From Iris pallida (taxonomy: Eukaryota; Streptophyta; Magnoliopsida; Asparagales; Iridaceae), in the NCBI GenBank assembly GCA_029216955.1, contig JANAVB010015600.1, positions 29,038,778-29,102,777 of the forward strand: a DNA stretch of 64,000 bases. Direction: 5' to 3'. Made by a program: the position numbers and the translations under genes. This document shows, piece by piece, positions 48,318-60,787 of this stretch. The notes under the pieces were generated by a model. It was not told the DNA's origin and searched no databases. It saw only the letters and a list, made by a program, of their open reading frames with translations. Positions within the stretch are counted from its first letter, which is position 1. Each line of letters opens with the position of its first letter.

Positions 48318-51300
48318 TTAACGTAAATAATTGAAACGATCTTCCGCTAGAGGTTTAGTGAAGATGTCAGCTAGTTGATTTTCAGTATCTATGTCACAAG
48401 GTTTATATCTCCATTTTGATGATAATCTCTAAGAAAATGATGTCTAATCTCGATATGTTTAGTACGAGAGTGACATACTGGATTCTTAGTCAAATTAATA
48501 GTGCTCGTGTTATCACAGAAAATGGGAATATGTGTGTAAAATAAATCATAGTCTTCTAGGGTTTGTTTCATCCACAAAATCTGAGCACAACAACGTCCTG
48601 CGACGATGTACTCAGCCTCTGTTGTTGATAGGGCTACAGAATTTTGCTTTTTACTAAACCATGAGACTAAAGCTTTGCCTAAGAAATGACATGTGCCACT
48701 TGTACTTTTCTATCAACTTTGCATCCAGCAAAATCTGCATCCGAATAACCAATAAGGTCAAAGGACTTAGTTTTGGGATACCACAAGCCAACAGAAGAAG
48801 TGCCTTTAAGGTATCGAAAGATACGCTTAACTGCGGACAGATGTGATTCCTTTGGGTTAGCTTGAAAACGTGCACACAGGCAAACACTAAACATTATATC
48901 TGGACGACTAGCAGTTAAATAAAGTAAACTACCAATCATACCTCGATACTTACGTGTGTCGACTGGCTTGCCTTGTTCATCTGAATCAAGCTTTGTTGAA
49001 GTTGCCATTGGAGTGCCAATAGGTTTGACATTGTCCAGATCGAACTTCTTTAGCAGATCTTTTGTATATTTGGCTTGATTTATGAACGTCCCACTATCAG
49101 TTTGTTTGATTTGCAGTCCGAGAAAGAATTTCAGCTCTCCCATCATGCTCATCTCAAACTCATTCTGCATACACTTAGAAAACTCTTGACACAGAGATTC
49201 ATCAGTGGATCCAAATATAATATCATCAACATAGATTTGAATTAAAAGCAGCTTGCCATTAAAAGATTTAATAAACAGTGTAGTGTCAACCTTGCCTTTT
49301 GAAAAACCGTTATCAAATAGAAAAGAACTTAACGATCATACCAAGCACGAGGTGCTTATTTTAAACCGTATAGAGCTTTCTTCAACTTAAAAACATGATC
49401 TGGGTTTTGAAATTCGTGAAACCTGGAGGTTGTGCTACAAAAACTTCTTCTTTAATAAAGCCATTTAAAAAAGCACTCTTCACATCCATTTGAAAAAGTT
49501 TGAAATCATGAAAACATGCAAATGCACATAACATGTGAATGGATTCTAATCTCGCAACTGGGGCATAAGTCTCATCGTAGTCGATACATTCTTCTTGATT
49601 GTATCCTTGAGCTACGAGTCGAGCCTTATTACGAGTCACTAAACCATTCTCATTCAGTTTGTTTCGGAATACCCAACGGGTGCCAATGACCGGATGATCA
49701 ACAAGCCTGGGAACAAGTTCCCAAACTTGATTCTGTTCAAATTGATTTAATTCCTCTTGCATAGCATCTATCCAAAAACTATCACTACATGCTTCATCAA
49801 TAGTTTTGGGTTCTAGCTGTGAAATAAATGCAACACTAGAAACAATATCTCTACAGGATGTACGAGTACTTACTCCCTTGGTAATATCACCAATTACAAA
49901 ATCCTTTGGATGATTAGCTGTAAATTTCAACCTTTTTGCTTGATTCTGAAGGTAGCTGGTTCCTGGATCTTCTCTAGGAGGTTCAGCTAGTGCAGAGCTT
50001 GGTTGAGAATCAGCTGGAGTTGAGCTTGGTACAGATGTATCTTCGTCATTGTCATCAATTGTCATTTGATTCAATTCATCAAAGTGACATTGATTGACTC
50101 TTCGATGATCATGGTACGTTTGTTGAAGACTCTGTATCCTTTGCTCTTGGCCGCATAACCTAAAAATATACCTTCATCGGCCTTTTCATCAAAATTTCCC
50201 AAATTGTCTTTTGTATTAAGAATAAAACATTTACAACCAAAAATTCTAAAGTATGAAACTGAAGGAATTCTATCAAACCATAACTCAAATGGAGTCTTCT
50301 TCGATTTGGGTCGAATTAGAACTCTATTGAGAACAAAGCAAGCTGTGTTAACAGCTTCAGCCCAGAAATATTTGGGTAGACTAAACTGGTTTAACATTAC
50401 TCTGGCCATTTCGGTTAGAGTTCTGTTCTTACGTTCCACAACTCCATTTTGTTGTGGAGTCCTTGGGCAGGAGAACTCGTGTATAAAACCGTGTGTGTCA
50501 CAAAATTGCTCAAAATCAGCATTCTCGAATTCGCCACCATGATCGCTTCTAATGCGAGTGATCATGTAACCTTTTTCATTCTGAACTTTCTTGCAAAAGG
50601 CGACAAATTCGAATAATGCATCATTCTTGCATGTCAAGAAATATACCCACGTGTATCTAGAGAAATTATCTACAATTACAAAAGCATAAAGTTTACCTCC
50701 GAGGCTAGCAACTCTGCTAGGACCAAATAAGTCCATATGAAGCAATTGTAGAGGTCTAGTAGTACATAATGCGTTTACTGACTTGAATATGGATCTGGTA
50801 GCTTTGTTCCTTTCACATTGGCTGCATACCGAATCCTTCTTGAATGTAATGTCCGATAAACCGCGTACTAGCTTCTTTGTGGATAATCTTGATATTGTAT
50901 CCATATTAGCGTGACCGAGTCTCATATGCCACAGATGACTCTCATCACTCTTGGCCATTAAGCATCTACCTGAAATGTTAGTTTCTTCCAACAAATAGAA
51001 AACATATATATTGTCTTCCCTGATACCTTCAAAGATAGTACTACCAGTTGAGCTATCAACTATAGTACATTTGTCTTTGCCAAAGTTGATGCCATAACCA
51101 TGATCAGCAAGATGACTTATGCTGAGTAGGTTATGTTTCAACTCGGTAACCAGACAGACATCCTTAATCACAGGATAGGAAGACTTACCAACATCACCGA
51201 TACCAATAATATACCCTTTCGAATTATTACCGAAGGAGACATAGCCTTCCTTCTTTTTCTTCGACAGTGTTGCAAATAGGGTAGCATCACCGGTCATATG

Positions 51301-51357
51301 TCGTGAGCAACCGCTGTCGAGGATCCATTTGCTTCTAGTATGTGAAGGGTGTTCCAC
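48318..51357 (-). pseudogene. pol: Sirevirus pol (duplicate of 21041-24084)
   Basis: All domains are as in the left copy, with additional one-base losses at homopolymers that split integrase from RT (near 50082) and break RT and RNase H (near 49406, 49332 and 48707). The in-frame TAA in RT is present here too. Confidence 0.88.
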
Positions 51358-52009
51358 CTACAAAACAGTTTGCAGATGAAACCTTTGGTACCCATTTCTT
51401 GTAGGGTCCTGAATTGTTAGCTTTAGGTATCCAAACATAAACATTTAAAACAACAAGCTTTCTCATTCTACATGCAGATGATATATGACCAATGAGGCCA
51501 CAATAATGACATTGTGCATGTCGAGTATTCAAAGCTGAGTGGTGTGTATGGTTGGTAGGTTTGGGTTTTCTAGTATAGAAGAAAGCATACCTATAATCTT
51601 GTTTGGGCTTAACCTTTTGGGGTAAAGGTTTGATAGGGTTAGGTCTGACAGTGTTTGGCTTGGGAATGTTCCGATTTCTCGGTAAGTGACACGTGTTAGG
51701 GTAGGAAGCAGCAGGCTCAGGCTGTTTTCCTAACCTAATTTCCAATCTTTTGGAAGTGTCATACAACTTAGTATAATCAGAAGTAAGTGATTCCATTCTG
51801 ATTTGTGCACATTGAAGACTTTTCTTCTCTATAGAAAGTTCTTCCTTGAGTTGGTCAATAATTTTGTCTTTCTCTTCAGATGACTTGGTAGTCTCGTGTA
51901 ATAAGAGCTTTATTGAAGAAAGCTCACCAGACTCACTAACATTATTTCTAACCTCAGCTAGTAGGTCGGTAAGTCTACCTATTTCACCTTTGTACTCTTT
52001 GAGTACCAT
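51335..52009 (-). pseudogene. gag: Sirevirus Gag coiled-coil and second knuckle (duplicate of 24062-24736)
   Basis: Same frame and same flanking frameshifts as the left copy. Confidence 0.8.
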
Positions 52010-53190
52010 TCTGATACTTACTATGCAGTTTCTTGTAATCAGTCATCAGGTCACTGAAGGCATCTCCTAATTGCTCAAAGGTGAAGTCATCATAAGTATC
52101 AACTACAGATTCAGTAGGTACCTGATCGGATGCCATAAAGCATATGTTTGCAGCGTCTTCTGATTGTTCATCTTCTGAGTCGCTGGCTTCACTTTCATGC
52201 CATATGCTGGTGTTGGCATACTTCCGTGATGTTGATCTCTTCAGGTTCCCTTTTTCATACCTGTTGCTCTTCTTGCTTGATGATGAGTTTGTGGGACAAT
52301 CCTTCTTCATGTGTCCCTTCTTCTTGCAACCATAGCAGACAACATCTTCTTGGTACCAGTTGTTGCTGTTGTTTTCTTTGACTCTCTTCTCATGTCTCAT
52401 GAATCTTTTGAACTTCCTTGCTAGGAGTGCTTGATCTTCAGCGTCAGATCTACTGCTGTCTGAGTCATCTTCAGCAGCTTTTCTGTGCTGAGCCTTGAGG
52501 GCGATAGTCTTCTCCTTTGGTGCAGGCTCTTCAAAATCTTATAGCTCCAGTTCATGAGTGAGTAGCTTACCCATGAGTACTTCGAGGGACATAGTTGTGA
52601 GGTCGTTCCCTTCAATGATTGCAGTAGCCTTTGGAATCCAGTTCTTGGTGAGAGCTCGTAGGAGTTTACGAATCTTTTCATGGTTACTGTAATCTTTGCC
52701 TAGGGAAGACAAAGGATTTACAATATCCAAGAACCTCTCGAACATTTGTGTAACTGTTTCGTTGGGCTTCATTTTGAACGCCTCGTACTCTTGAGTAAGT
52801 CTGCTGACTTTAGATTCCTTGACTTGAGTCGTGCCTTCATGTGTGACTTCGAGTAGCTTCCATACTTCATTAGCCGTTGTGCAGATAGACACCCTATTAA
52901 ATTCAGTTCTGTCTAAAGCACAAAAAAGAGCATTAATGGCACGTGCGTCAAGACTGGCCCTTTTTTTTTTCTTCCTCTGTATATCTGCTATGGGGTTTTT
53001 CAACTAAAACTCCATCAAGATTTATACGAGGTGGCTTCTGATAGCCATCAAGAACAATGGACCATAAATCAAAGTCAAGAGATTTCAAGAAGAAACTCAT
53101 CCGTGTTTTCCAATATGTATAATTTGTACCATCAAACAGTGGAGGTCTGTTTGTGGCCTGGCCTTCACTTGTGAATTTCACAGTTGCCAT
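51984..53190 (-). pseudogene. gag: Sirevirus Gag N-terminal and middle parts (duplicate of 24711-25915)
   Basis: The ATG at 53190 and the first 75 codons are in frame here, then an extra T in a T-run at about 52962-52971 shifts the frame; the left copy has the opposite defects. The TAA at 52539-52541 is shared. Confidence 0.85.
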
Positions 53191-53271
53191 GTGTTGTGCT
53201 GTGATCTATATAACAGTTAATTAAAATGAATAAATAATTGCACTGTTACCTTTGCTTTACCTGTAACACCC

Positions 53272-53283
53272 GCTTTGATACCA
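53272..53283 (-). other. Primer binding site (duplicate)
   Basis: Minus-strand tggtatcaaagc, as at 25997-26008. Confidence 0.93.
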
Positions 53284-53285
53284 AT

Positions 53286-54336
53286 TGTAGGAACAAAATA
53301 GTAAAGCGTAATACTCTAGAGGGGGGTGAATAGAGTTGGCAGCGAAAAAATGCTAATTAAAAATGTTAGCAGCACAATCACAGAATATTAATCACAACTA
53401 AAATAATGTAAAGGCAAAGTTAAGAGAGCAAACGCAAAGACAGCGATGTATACTGGTATCCCTCTGTTGAGGACTAATCCAGTCGGTAGAACTCTTGCTA
53501 CCAGTTGAATCCACTATTGGAAAAACCGTAAGTTTTCTTACGAAGTCCTTGCAACTTCTACAACGCGAGCTTTGATACGAAGAACTCGTCCAACTTCAAA
53601 TGTGAAGAGGTATTCTTCAATCAAGCCTTCTGATTACAATCTCTCAGAAACTTCTAGACCATACCGCACTGGCAAATTGACTAGAGGATTGTAACTGGCT
53701 TGGGATCTGAAATTGAAAGCTCTAGAAAACTCTTTGGAAGACTGAAAGCTTTAGATAGAGAGAAGATTGAAAGTGAATGAGTGAGTTGAAATGATCGAAA
53801 TCCTTCTCTATTTATAGGAGTTCCAAAGGCAGACTTCTGTCAGAATTCGGGCAGAACTCTTTGAGCAAATCTCGGTCAAATTCGCAACTGCAGGAGGACC
53901 AAGTTCCAAAGATTCAAAATCACAACGGCCACCAACCGAACTCTGGCCGAACTCTGGCCGAACTCGGTCCGAGTTCTGTCAGGGTTAAGTCAGGGTTTAG
54001 TTAGGGTTTTTGAAAAAGCTTTTGGTGATTTTTGAAAACCTTTTTGTAAACCTTTTTGAAATGTCATTTTAAAAACATTTTGAACTCATTTAGGGATAGC
54101 CTATTTGCCAGTACGACTCGATGTACAACATATTCATAGACTCAAATAAAATGAAAAATATATTGCATAAGGAATTACAGACTCGAGTAGGCAAACAGAT
54201 CTTCGGTCTTGAATGGAGTGGATAGCCAATCTTGATCATGTCCAAGAATCCGAGATGTCCTGACTAGCTTCGTATATCCAGACAGAGTTTGATCAATTAT
54301 TAAAATCAGGTTGACCATATGGCCAATGGGCCAACA
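53286..54336 (-). repeat. Sirevirus 5-prime LTR (duplicate of 26011-27061)
   Basis: Same length (1051 bp), and no difference was noticed by eye. This part of the right contig is far from its low-quality start. Confidence 0.93.
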
Positions 54337-55295
54337 TCTCCAACTTCAACCGAGAGTTTGGATTCTAAGACTCTCTAACTTCAACCGAGAGTTTGGATCC
54401 GAAGACTCTCCAACTTTAACCTTTTACAATATGTTTTGATCTCCTTATACAACAAGATGAAGATCTCACTTTTCAACTCAATAACTCTAACATAATTTGT
54501 GGATGGCAAATGAAAACTTTGTAGAGTTGTTTGTGGATAAGCTCTGGTGGTTTAGAAATTTTTAGGCTCAAAGCATCAACCTTGAATGAAGGGGTTCAAG
54601 GCTATTTATAACCAAAACATTGAAAAGAGCTCAAAGGTAACTTTTCAGTCAACAATCGGTATACCGTCGGAATACCGGTATGGAATTGCAACGGCTAGAA
54701 ATATAGCCGTTGGGATCATTAAATGTTCAAAATTCGACCGTTGGATTTTCAACGTTACTGAATCGGTATACCATCGGTATAGATCTGTATTCCGTCGGTA
54801 TGTCGATTTTGTAGACAGAAACTTTCTGTGAACAAAAATCGGCATACCATCGATATAGACCGGTATACCGTCGGTATATCGATTTTCATCCGAAAATGGT
54901 CCTGGGCTAATTTCTACCCTAGCTTTCAATTTTGCCATCCATTTCTTGTGTTTACAATTATTCCTAAGACCTCATTACAGACTCCAGATATACTGTAGCA
55001 GGTACAGGCTTCTTCAGAGTCTTGAAATGATGATGGCATGGTATGGCTTCTTTCCTTGATAGACGTTGGCTTCTTCCTTGACGACTGCTGTCCAAAGATA
55101 TCCAGTTTGTGAAAACTGAATACCTTTCAGGGGTTTCGCCCCCGAACCCCTACTGGGTGCGCTGCCCCATCGACACCCGTCCGCTGACCGGGCAGCGGAA
55201 CCCCCGAGTGCGTGGCACTGGGGATGTCGTCGAGTGGTTCAGAGAAATCTTCTAGGATCCGTCGTCTTTGGTCCACCATGATTTTTTCATTGCAT
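54337..55295 (-). repeat. Old Sirevirus-like LTR, upstream part (duplicate of 27062-28020)
   Basis: Same 35-bp repeats, TATA box (54602-54611), palindrome array (54656-54885) and GC-rich hairpin block (55129-55237). Confidence 0.5.
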
Positions 55296-55536
55296 ATGTC
55301 CACATTGATCTTGCTTATTGCTTTTCTGTATGTACATGTTAGACGAACAAAATAATATTTTATTATAGCAAATATGATAAGATAAAGCACAGTACGACAA
55401 TGCTAAGTTTAAGTATAAGAGCTATAGTGATAGCATAAATATTAGTGATATCATAATGTTAAACTTAATTGAATAATCATAATTAAAACATAGTTTTGAT
55501 TTTGGTAGCTCAATTAAATTTAAGATATATATAATG

Positions 55537-55541
55537 AAAAC
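55537..55541. repeat. Target-site duplication, left copy (aaaac)
   Basis: Matches 63932-63936 exactly; both abut TG...CA LTR ends. Confidence 0.9.
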
Positions 55542-58500
55542 TGTCACTCCACGTTTTCGGAATACGTAAATTTTTGATTTTTCATGTATATGGTATCTGG
55601 CACCTGTATCTTTATTGCATTTATCCTGTATTTGTAACTGGCCATGGCATGGAACAGTATCTCGTCGCGGATTAGTGTGCCACCCCTTATCCTTGTCTGG
55701 TTGTAGGCGTGGTTCACTGTTTCGATGATAAGATTTCTGAACTGTGTTGTGGTTAGAATTTTATTTAATTAATTTAATTAGTTGTATCATGTAGCATTTA
55801 ACATGTCATTAGTTATATGGTTAAGAGCATGCTTAAGTTTAGGATTTCTTTGAGTCAACCCAACCCCTATATATATTCCCTTCCACACTCTCTCTCCTCA
55901 TTTACTCTTTTATTTATTTTCCTCAAGCAAACTTTTAGGCAAGTACATCTTGCACCAAATGGAGAGATTATTGCATTTTCATTTCTTGATTTTTCTTTGA
56001 TATTATTTGTCTATATTGTTCTTCTCTTCATTCTCTACAAGTCTAGTTCTTGGAGTTTTTGATTTTAATGGCTAGTTTGGTGTAGATCTAAGTTTCTAAA
56101 ACTAGGGTTCTATGGGTTTTTATGGTTTTGATCTATCAAACTTGGTTTTTTTTCGAAAATTAATGGTTCTATGTTGTAGGAAATTCAATTCTACCCAATT
56201 TTGACCTTTGAAAAGTTAGATTTCGACTTATTTTGAGGACGTTATGGCCAAAATAATTTTGGTCAAACTTCTATGTTCATCTGTCCTGATTTTGGCAGGG
56301 ACGATGAATAGTGCCGAGCCGCATAAGGATGATGCATAGTGCTGCATAGTACCGAGCCGCATAAGGATGATGTATAGTGCTGCATAGTGCTGTATAGTAT
56401 CGAGCCGCATAAGGATGATGCATAGTGCTGCATAGTGCCGAGCCGCATAAGGATGATGCATAGTGCTGCATAGTGCCGAGTCGTATAAGGATGATACATA
56501 GTACTGCATAGTGCCGAGCCGCATAAGAATGCTGCATAGTGATACATAGTGTCGAGCCGCATAAGGATGATGCATAGTGCTGCATAGTGTCGAGCCGCAT
56601 AAGGATGCTGTATAGTGCTGCATAGTACTGCATAGTGCCGAGCCGCATAAGGATGATGCATAGTGCTGCATAGTGTTGTATAGTACCGAGCCGCATAAGG
56701 ATGATGCATAGTGATGCATAGTGCTGCATAGTGCCGAGCCGCATAAGGATGATGCATAGTGCTACATAGTGCTGCATAGTGCCGAGCCGTATAAGAATGC
56801 TGCATAGTGCTGCATAGTGCCGAGCCGCATAAGGATGCTGAATAGTGCCGCATAGTGCTGAATAGTGCCGCATAGTGCCTATTTTGGCTATTTTTGGTTA
56901 TTTTAAGTCCTATTTGGCTGAATTGTGGCCAGAATTTCTCCAAACCTCCAACATGAAAGTTGTAGATCTTTGTCTTGGCTTCAAGGACCTTCATGTCTCA
57001 CTTTAACCAGAATTTATATGTGACTTTTATGTCACGAGGGGTCCACGTAACTTCCTGACTTGACCGTGTTCCTGACCTGATTACCTGTATACGTGCTGGT
57101 ACCTATTCTAAGTGTGTATTGAGATACAATATTAGTATGCACTGCGGTGCCATTTAATGAGTGCCCTGAGGTGTGACTCTACATGCTAAGTGATCATTCG
57201 TGTTATATGTCAATACATGTGTACCTTCCAGCACAGTCATGATAATTGGTCAGCAATAGTGTCGTGGTAAAATGATTGTTGTTTGATGCATTACACTAAG
57301 CATGGATCTAGATTGAGCCGATATGGATTCATACTTAGGGTACACGTACTATGGTACGACATATAGGAGGATGACCATGTGACCACGACATGTAATTCCA
57401 ATATCGAGATAGGGTTAATCTAAGCAACTTAAATTGGTAGAAGCATTGGGAGGGAACAGAATCTCGAGATCGTACGTCACCAGCCGCCCTGGGTCCCGTC
57501 CTGGCGCGTCGGGTTGGCTGCCTCGGATACTGTATAGTCATCCGCACTAGTGGAGTACAGTATCTGATTTGTGACTACCGAGCCAGCTCTTCCTATAGGA
57601 GAGCTGGAACCGTTACTGTTTATTCTAGCGCGGTGGCCTTTCGAGGGACCGGTGCATTTTGTGCTTGCTTGTATATAATGGTTTGGCTAGCCCTGCTGGA
57701 ATGCGATACGATCTGAGGATTCTTATATATATATTGCATTACTGGTATAATCCAGACAAATCATAGAAAGCCGTAGGATTGATTGGCCGCTTGTAAGCTG
57801 ACTTGTTTGTGATATGTTTTCTTCTGTTAGCAACTGAGGAACATAGACTATCGTGGTGCGTGGTCCAACCCATGTCCTTGTTTGGTTGTTGGGTTGGGCT
57901 ATTGTGCTGCGATAGGCTATGGACCGAAGTCGCGAATCAGAAACCCTTTTACCTGCCCATGGTTATAGGATATATCTTATCTCGGCACGATATTGGCACC
58001 GTTTGTCCTTGTTTGGTTGTAAGGGTGTCGTATTGTCTCGATGATATGGTATAAGCCTATAACTCGTAAATCAGGTCTTATTATTACGCTTGGATTTTAT
58101 CTCACTCTTTTGTGCTCCCTTGTGGTACTTGCTATTCGTGGCCTGACCCCGCTGGTTTTGTTTGGCCAGATTTCGTAGCAGCTCCAGAGGATCCAGCTTT
58201 CCACCCGAACAATGGTGCACACCAGGAGTATGGACGCCAGGGACCATGAGTGGGTTTCTTCTTTACCGCTCTGATATCTTCTATTTTATACTTGGCGTTT
58301 AGCCACCGGCACTTGTTTAGCCGGCAGTTCTGGATACTAGTTTCCTTTGTATAATTGTAATTAAATCAGACTGCAGCTGACTATAGTTATGTAGTATTGA
58401 CTCTCGGAACTAGCTCATCATTTTGTATAGCTAGACTCATGAATCATTCTGATGAAGCGTCGGGGACGCCTTACTGCTTTGTCTTATATGATCATTATTT

Positions 58501-58675
58501 ACTGCTTCTTGTTTTGATTGATTGAGACATAGATGCTCTGTGGGACCATAGGAGACCTGATTGTAGCATGCACCCCCTAGTCTCTTGACAGCCACGATCG
58601 CCGTATGACGTTTATATACCTCATACGGTGTAGCTGGCCTAGTCCGTCTCAGTATTTCGGTACTGGGGCGTGACA
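55542..58675 (+). repeat. 5-prime LTR of gag-only element (3134 bp)
   Basis: TGTCACTCC to GGGGCGTGACA. TATA box at 55868-55876; 38-bp minisatellite at 56301-56877. Scattered substitutions against the 3-prime LTR, many of them transitions, suggest a moderate age. Confidence 0.93.
56301..56877. repeat. 38-bp minisatellite in 5-prime LTR
   Basis: Same array as at 29026-29602. The array in the 3-prime LTR (61548-62134) is about 10 bases longer and differs in the arrangement of the extra decamers, so the array has changed since insertion. Confidence 0.9.
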
Positions 58676-58901
58676 AGGTTTTAGTGGTGGCCCATGCAGG
58701 TCTGTTTTTCAGACTTGTGGGGTGTTGCGATTATAGGAGTCTCAATCAAAACATGTTCTCCTTGATCTCCTGATTCGTCTTCTCTTTCTTCCACCTTGAT
58801 TGCTAACATGATTATCATCCTCGATTCTTTTTCGTCCTGTCTTTTGATACCTTGTATCCTTTCCTTTAGGGTCACATCATTCTCGGCTATTGGAGGAGCC
58901 G
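58676..58901 (+). other. Leader of gag-only element; no clear primer binding site
   Basis: The sequence after the LTR (aggttttagtggtggcccat) only loosely recalls the usual tRNA-Met complement tggtatcagagc. The PBS may be degenerate or use another tRNA. No gene in this leader. Confidence 0.4.
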
Positions 58902-60320
58902 GCATGGGAGAGAATCCAGTAGATCAGGGACCAGTTGGAGATCAGCAAGGGGTAGCCCCTCTACCTGGACAGATTCCCATCGAGAATGTTACCGACATGA
59001 GCCAGTTGAGCTACAGAGGCCAGAGGATCCTGTACCTCCAGTGATGCCGGTAGTACCAGTAGCATTAGATGTGCCGGCACTATTGCAGATTATTAGAGGG
59101 TTATTGGAGACCCAGCAACGCCAGACGACAGCCCAACAGCAACAACAAACCCGACAGCAAGAACAGAATGTGCTGCAGAATCAGGGGTTACAGTTAGCCC
59201 TTGAGAGAAGTGTCAGAGATGATTCAGGAGCGTCCGAAAGGTTTGTCGACTTAACCCGAAATATTTTGACGGTACGGAGGATGCCATCACGGCGGATGCT
59301 TGGCTTCAGGATACAGAGGCCATATTAACCGCAGCAAAGGTTTCAGAAGAAGAGAAGGTTGACCAGGTCAGACTTTTACTTCAGGATCTCGCCCGCGATT
59401 GGTGGGCATCGGAAGAGGTTGGAATGAGGCGTCCTATTCCCTGGGATAGCTTCAGTACCAGATTCAAGGCCAAGTACTTTGGCGTGGTAGCACGGTATGA
59501 GCTACAATAGAGGTTTATCAGTCTCAAGTAGGCTGGTAAGACGGTGGATGGTTATGCAGCGGAGTTCTGCAGGTTAAGTAGGTTTGCTCGGATGATGGTG
59601 GCGACAGAGCCAGAGAGAGCAATGAGGTTCCGGCAGGGACTTCACCTAGAGATTTTACAGCTGGTCGAGGGGCACGACTACCAGACATTCGATGCAGTAT
59701 TGACGGCGGCTCGGAGGCACGAGCTTACTATTCAAAGGTTATCAGCAAGGACTGGGGGCCATAAGAGATCTCAAACGCAGAGTGCTGGGGGAGGAGCAGT
59801 ACCTCGGACGTCAGCACCAGCACCTGGCGTCCGTATTCGTGATGCAGCACCGATCACGATAGTTGTGACGGCACCAGTTCGACAGCAGCAACCGAGGCAC
59901 CAACAATGTCAGAAGGTACCAGTGGGTTGCACTTATTGTGGTAAGGGAGGGCACACTCGGGAAGTGTGTCGGTTAGCGAATGAACAGTGCTTGAGATGTG
60001 GAGGTTCAGACCATCGTATAGCTACGTGCCCACAGATACAGAGGCCAGGATGGCCAGCTCAACAGTTTTCGGTATTGCCAGCTCCAGAGGTAGCACCGTA
60101 TCAAGGGCCAGCACTAGCAGTGAGGCCACTAGCCCAGCGTCCATTACTGACACAAGCTCAGATGTACCGACAAGCACAACATCAAGCAGGACCGCAGAGG
60201 CCACAACAGCAGGGCCATGGAAGGCAGCAGCAGGGAGTCCAGCAGGGACAAAGGCAAGAAGAATTTGGAGTATTAGAGCAGAGGTTGGCCGAAGGCGGTC
60301 AGATTGTGGGTAAGTTTTGA
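58902..60320 (+). pseudogene. gag: Gag of gag-only Ty3/gypsy element
   Basis: The ATG at 58902 opens a Gag that must change frame near 59000 and near 59262. Two TAG stops (59508-59510 and 59529-59531) follow, each where a Gln (CAG) would fit. Recognisable parts are a Gln-rich N-terminal segment, the Ty3-type capsid core (ARDWWASEE at about 59390-59417; TVDGYAAEFCRLSRFARMM at 59541-59597; LEILQLVEGHDYQTFDAVL), two CCHC knuckles CTYCGKGGHTREVC and CLRCGGSDHRIATC (59928-60029), and a Gln/Gly-rich tail. Gag would coat the RNA in the particle. A gtaagt follows the last codons of this frame; no pol frame follows. Confidence 0.85.
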
Positions 60321-60773
60321 GTATTATTTATTATAATTCCTTGAGTTCTATATTCAAAGAGTGAAGACGACTTTCTCGTCTCACTCATCTGCTCTCGTAT
60401 CATGTGATACATGATATTCATCATGTGTCTTGATTACGAGAGTACGTCCTGGACAGAGTCTCGTTCTTGATTTAGTTATTGGTACCGACTTATCTTAAGC
60501 GTTGACCCTTGTCCACTTTGGGAGTCAGTGTAGGACCTCGAGGACGAATTCTTACCTGACTTGAGAGGCATATTTCATTCGTATGTCTCCGATAATTTCC
60601 TTCTAGGGTATGATTATTGTTTGTGCTCTTACTTAATTATTCTTGCTTTCTTAAAACTATTCATGAGCCATGTGTTGTTTGATAATTGTGCTTGCTATAT
60701 GTCATGAGTATATTCCGTGATCTGAGAGCGTGCTCAACTAGCCTTATCGAAATTCCGAGAACGAAATTTTTCT
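60321..60773 (+). other. Non-coding tail of gag-only element
   Basis: No polymerase, protease or integrase motif. It contains an imperfect palindrome (atcatgtgatacatgat, 60398-60414) at the point where the left contig ends, and closes with aattccgagaacgaaattt, the signature that precedes the purine tract in many Ty3/gypsy chromoviruses. Confidence 0.6.
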
Positions 60774-60787
60774 AAGGAGGGTAGAGA
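60774..60787 (+). other. Polypurine tract of gag-only element
   Basis: aaggagggtagaga lies immediately before the 3-prime LTR start TGTCACTCC. Confidence 0.85.

Larger units (their letters stand above)
44520..54336 (-). mobile_element. Sirevirus, second representation (duplicate of 17210-27061)
   Basis: Same element with the same TSD (44515-44519 and 54337-54341). It differs by homopolymer deletions that add frame breaks absent from the left copy (near 47496, 48707, 49332, 49406 and 50082). Stops and frameshifts shared with the left copy are those I take as genomic. Confidence 0.92.
33097..60397. repeat. Second copy of 5679-33083 (probable false duplication)
   Basis: Colinear and same-strand. 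The offset between copies drifts from 27418 at the start to about 27275 over 22-31 kb, because 33097 to about 49400 has lost many short bases and 31400-33083 has lost others. In the middle the copies look identical over several kb. This is the pattern of two overlapping contigs, each poor at its own end. Confidence 0.93.

Noticed and set aside
33097..60397. A recent segmental duplication carrying a second Sirevirus insertion
   Set aside because: Breakpoints coincide with both gap edges and the same TSDs recur; an unmerged contig overlap explains everything.
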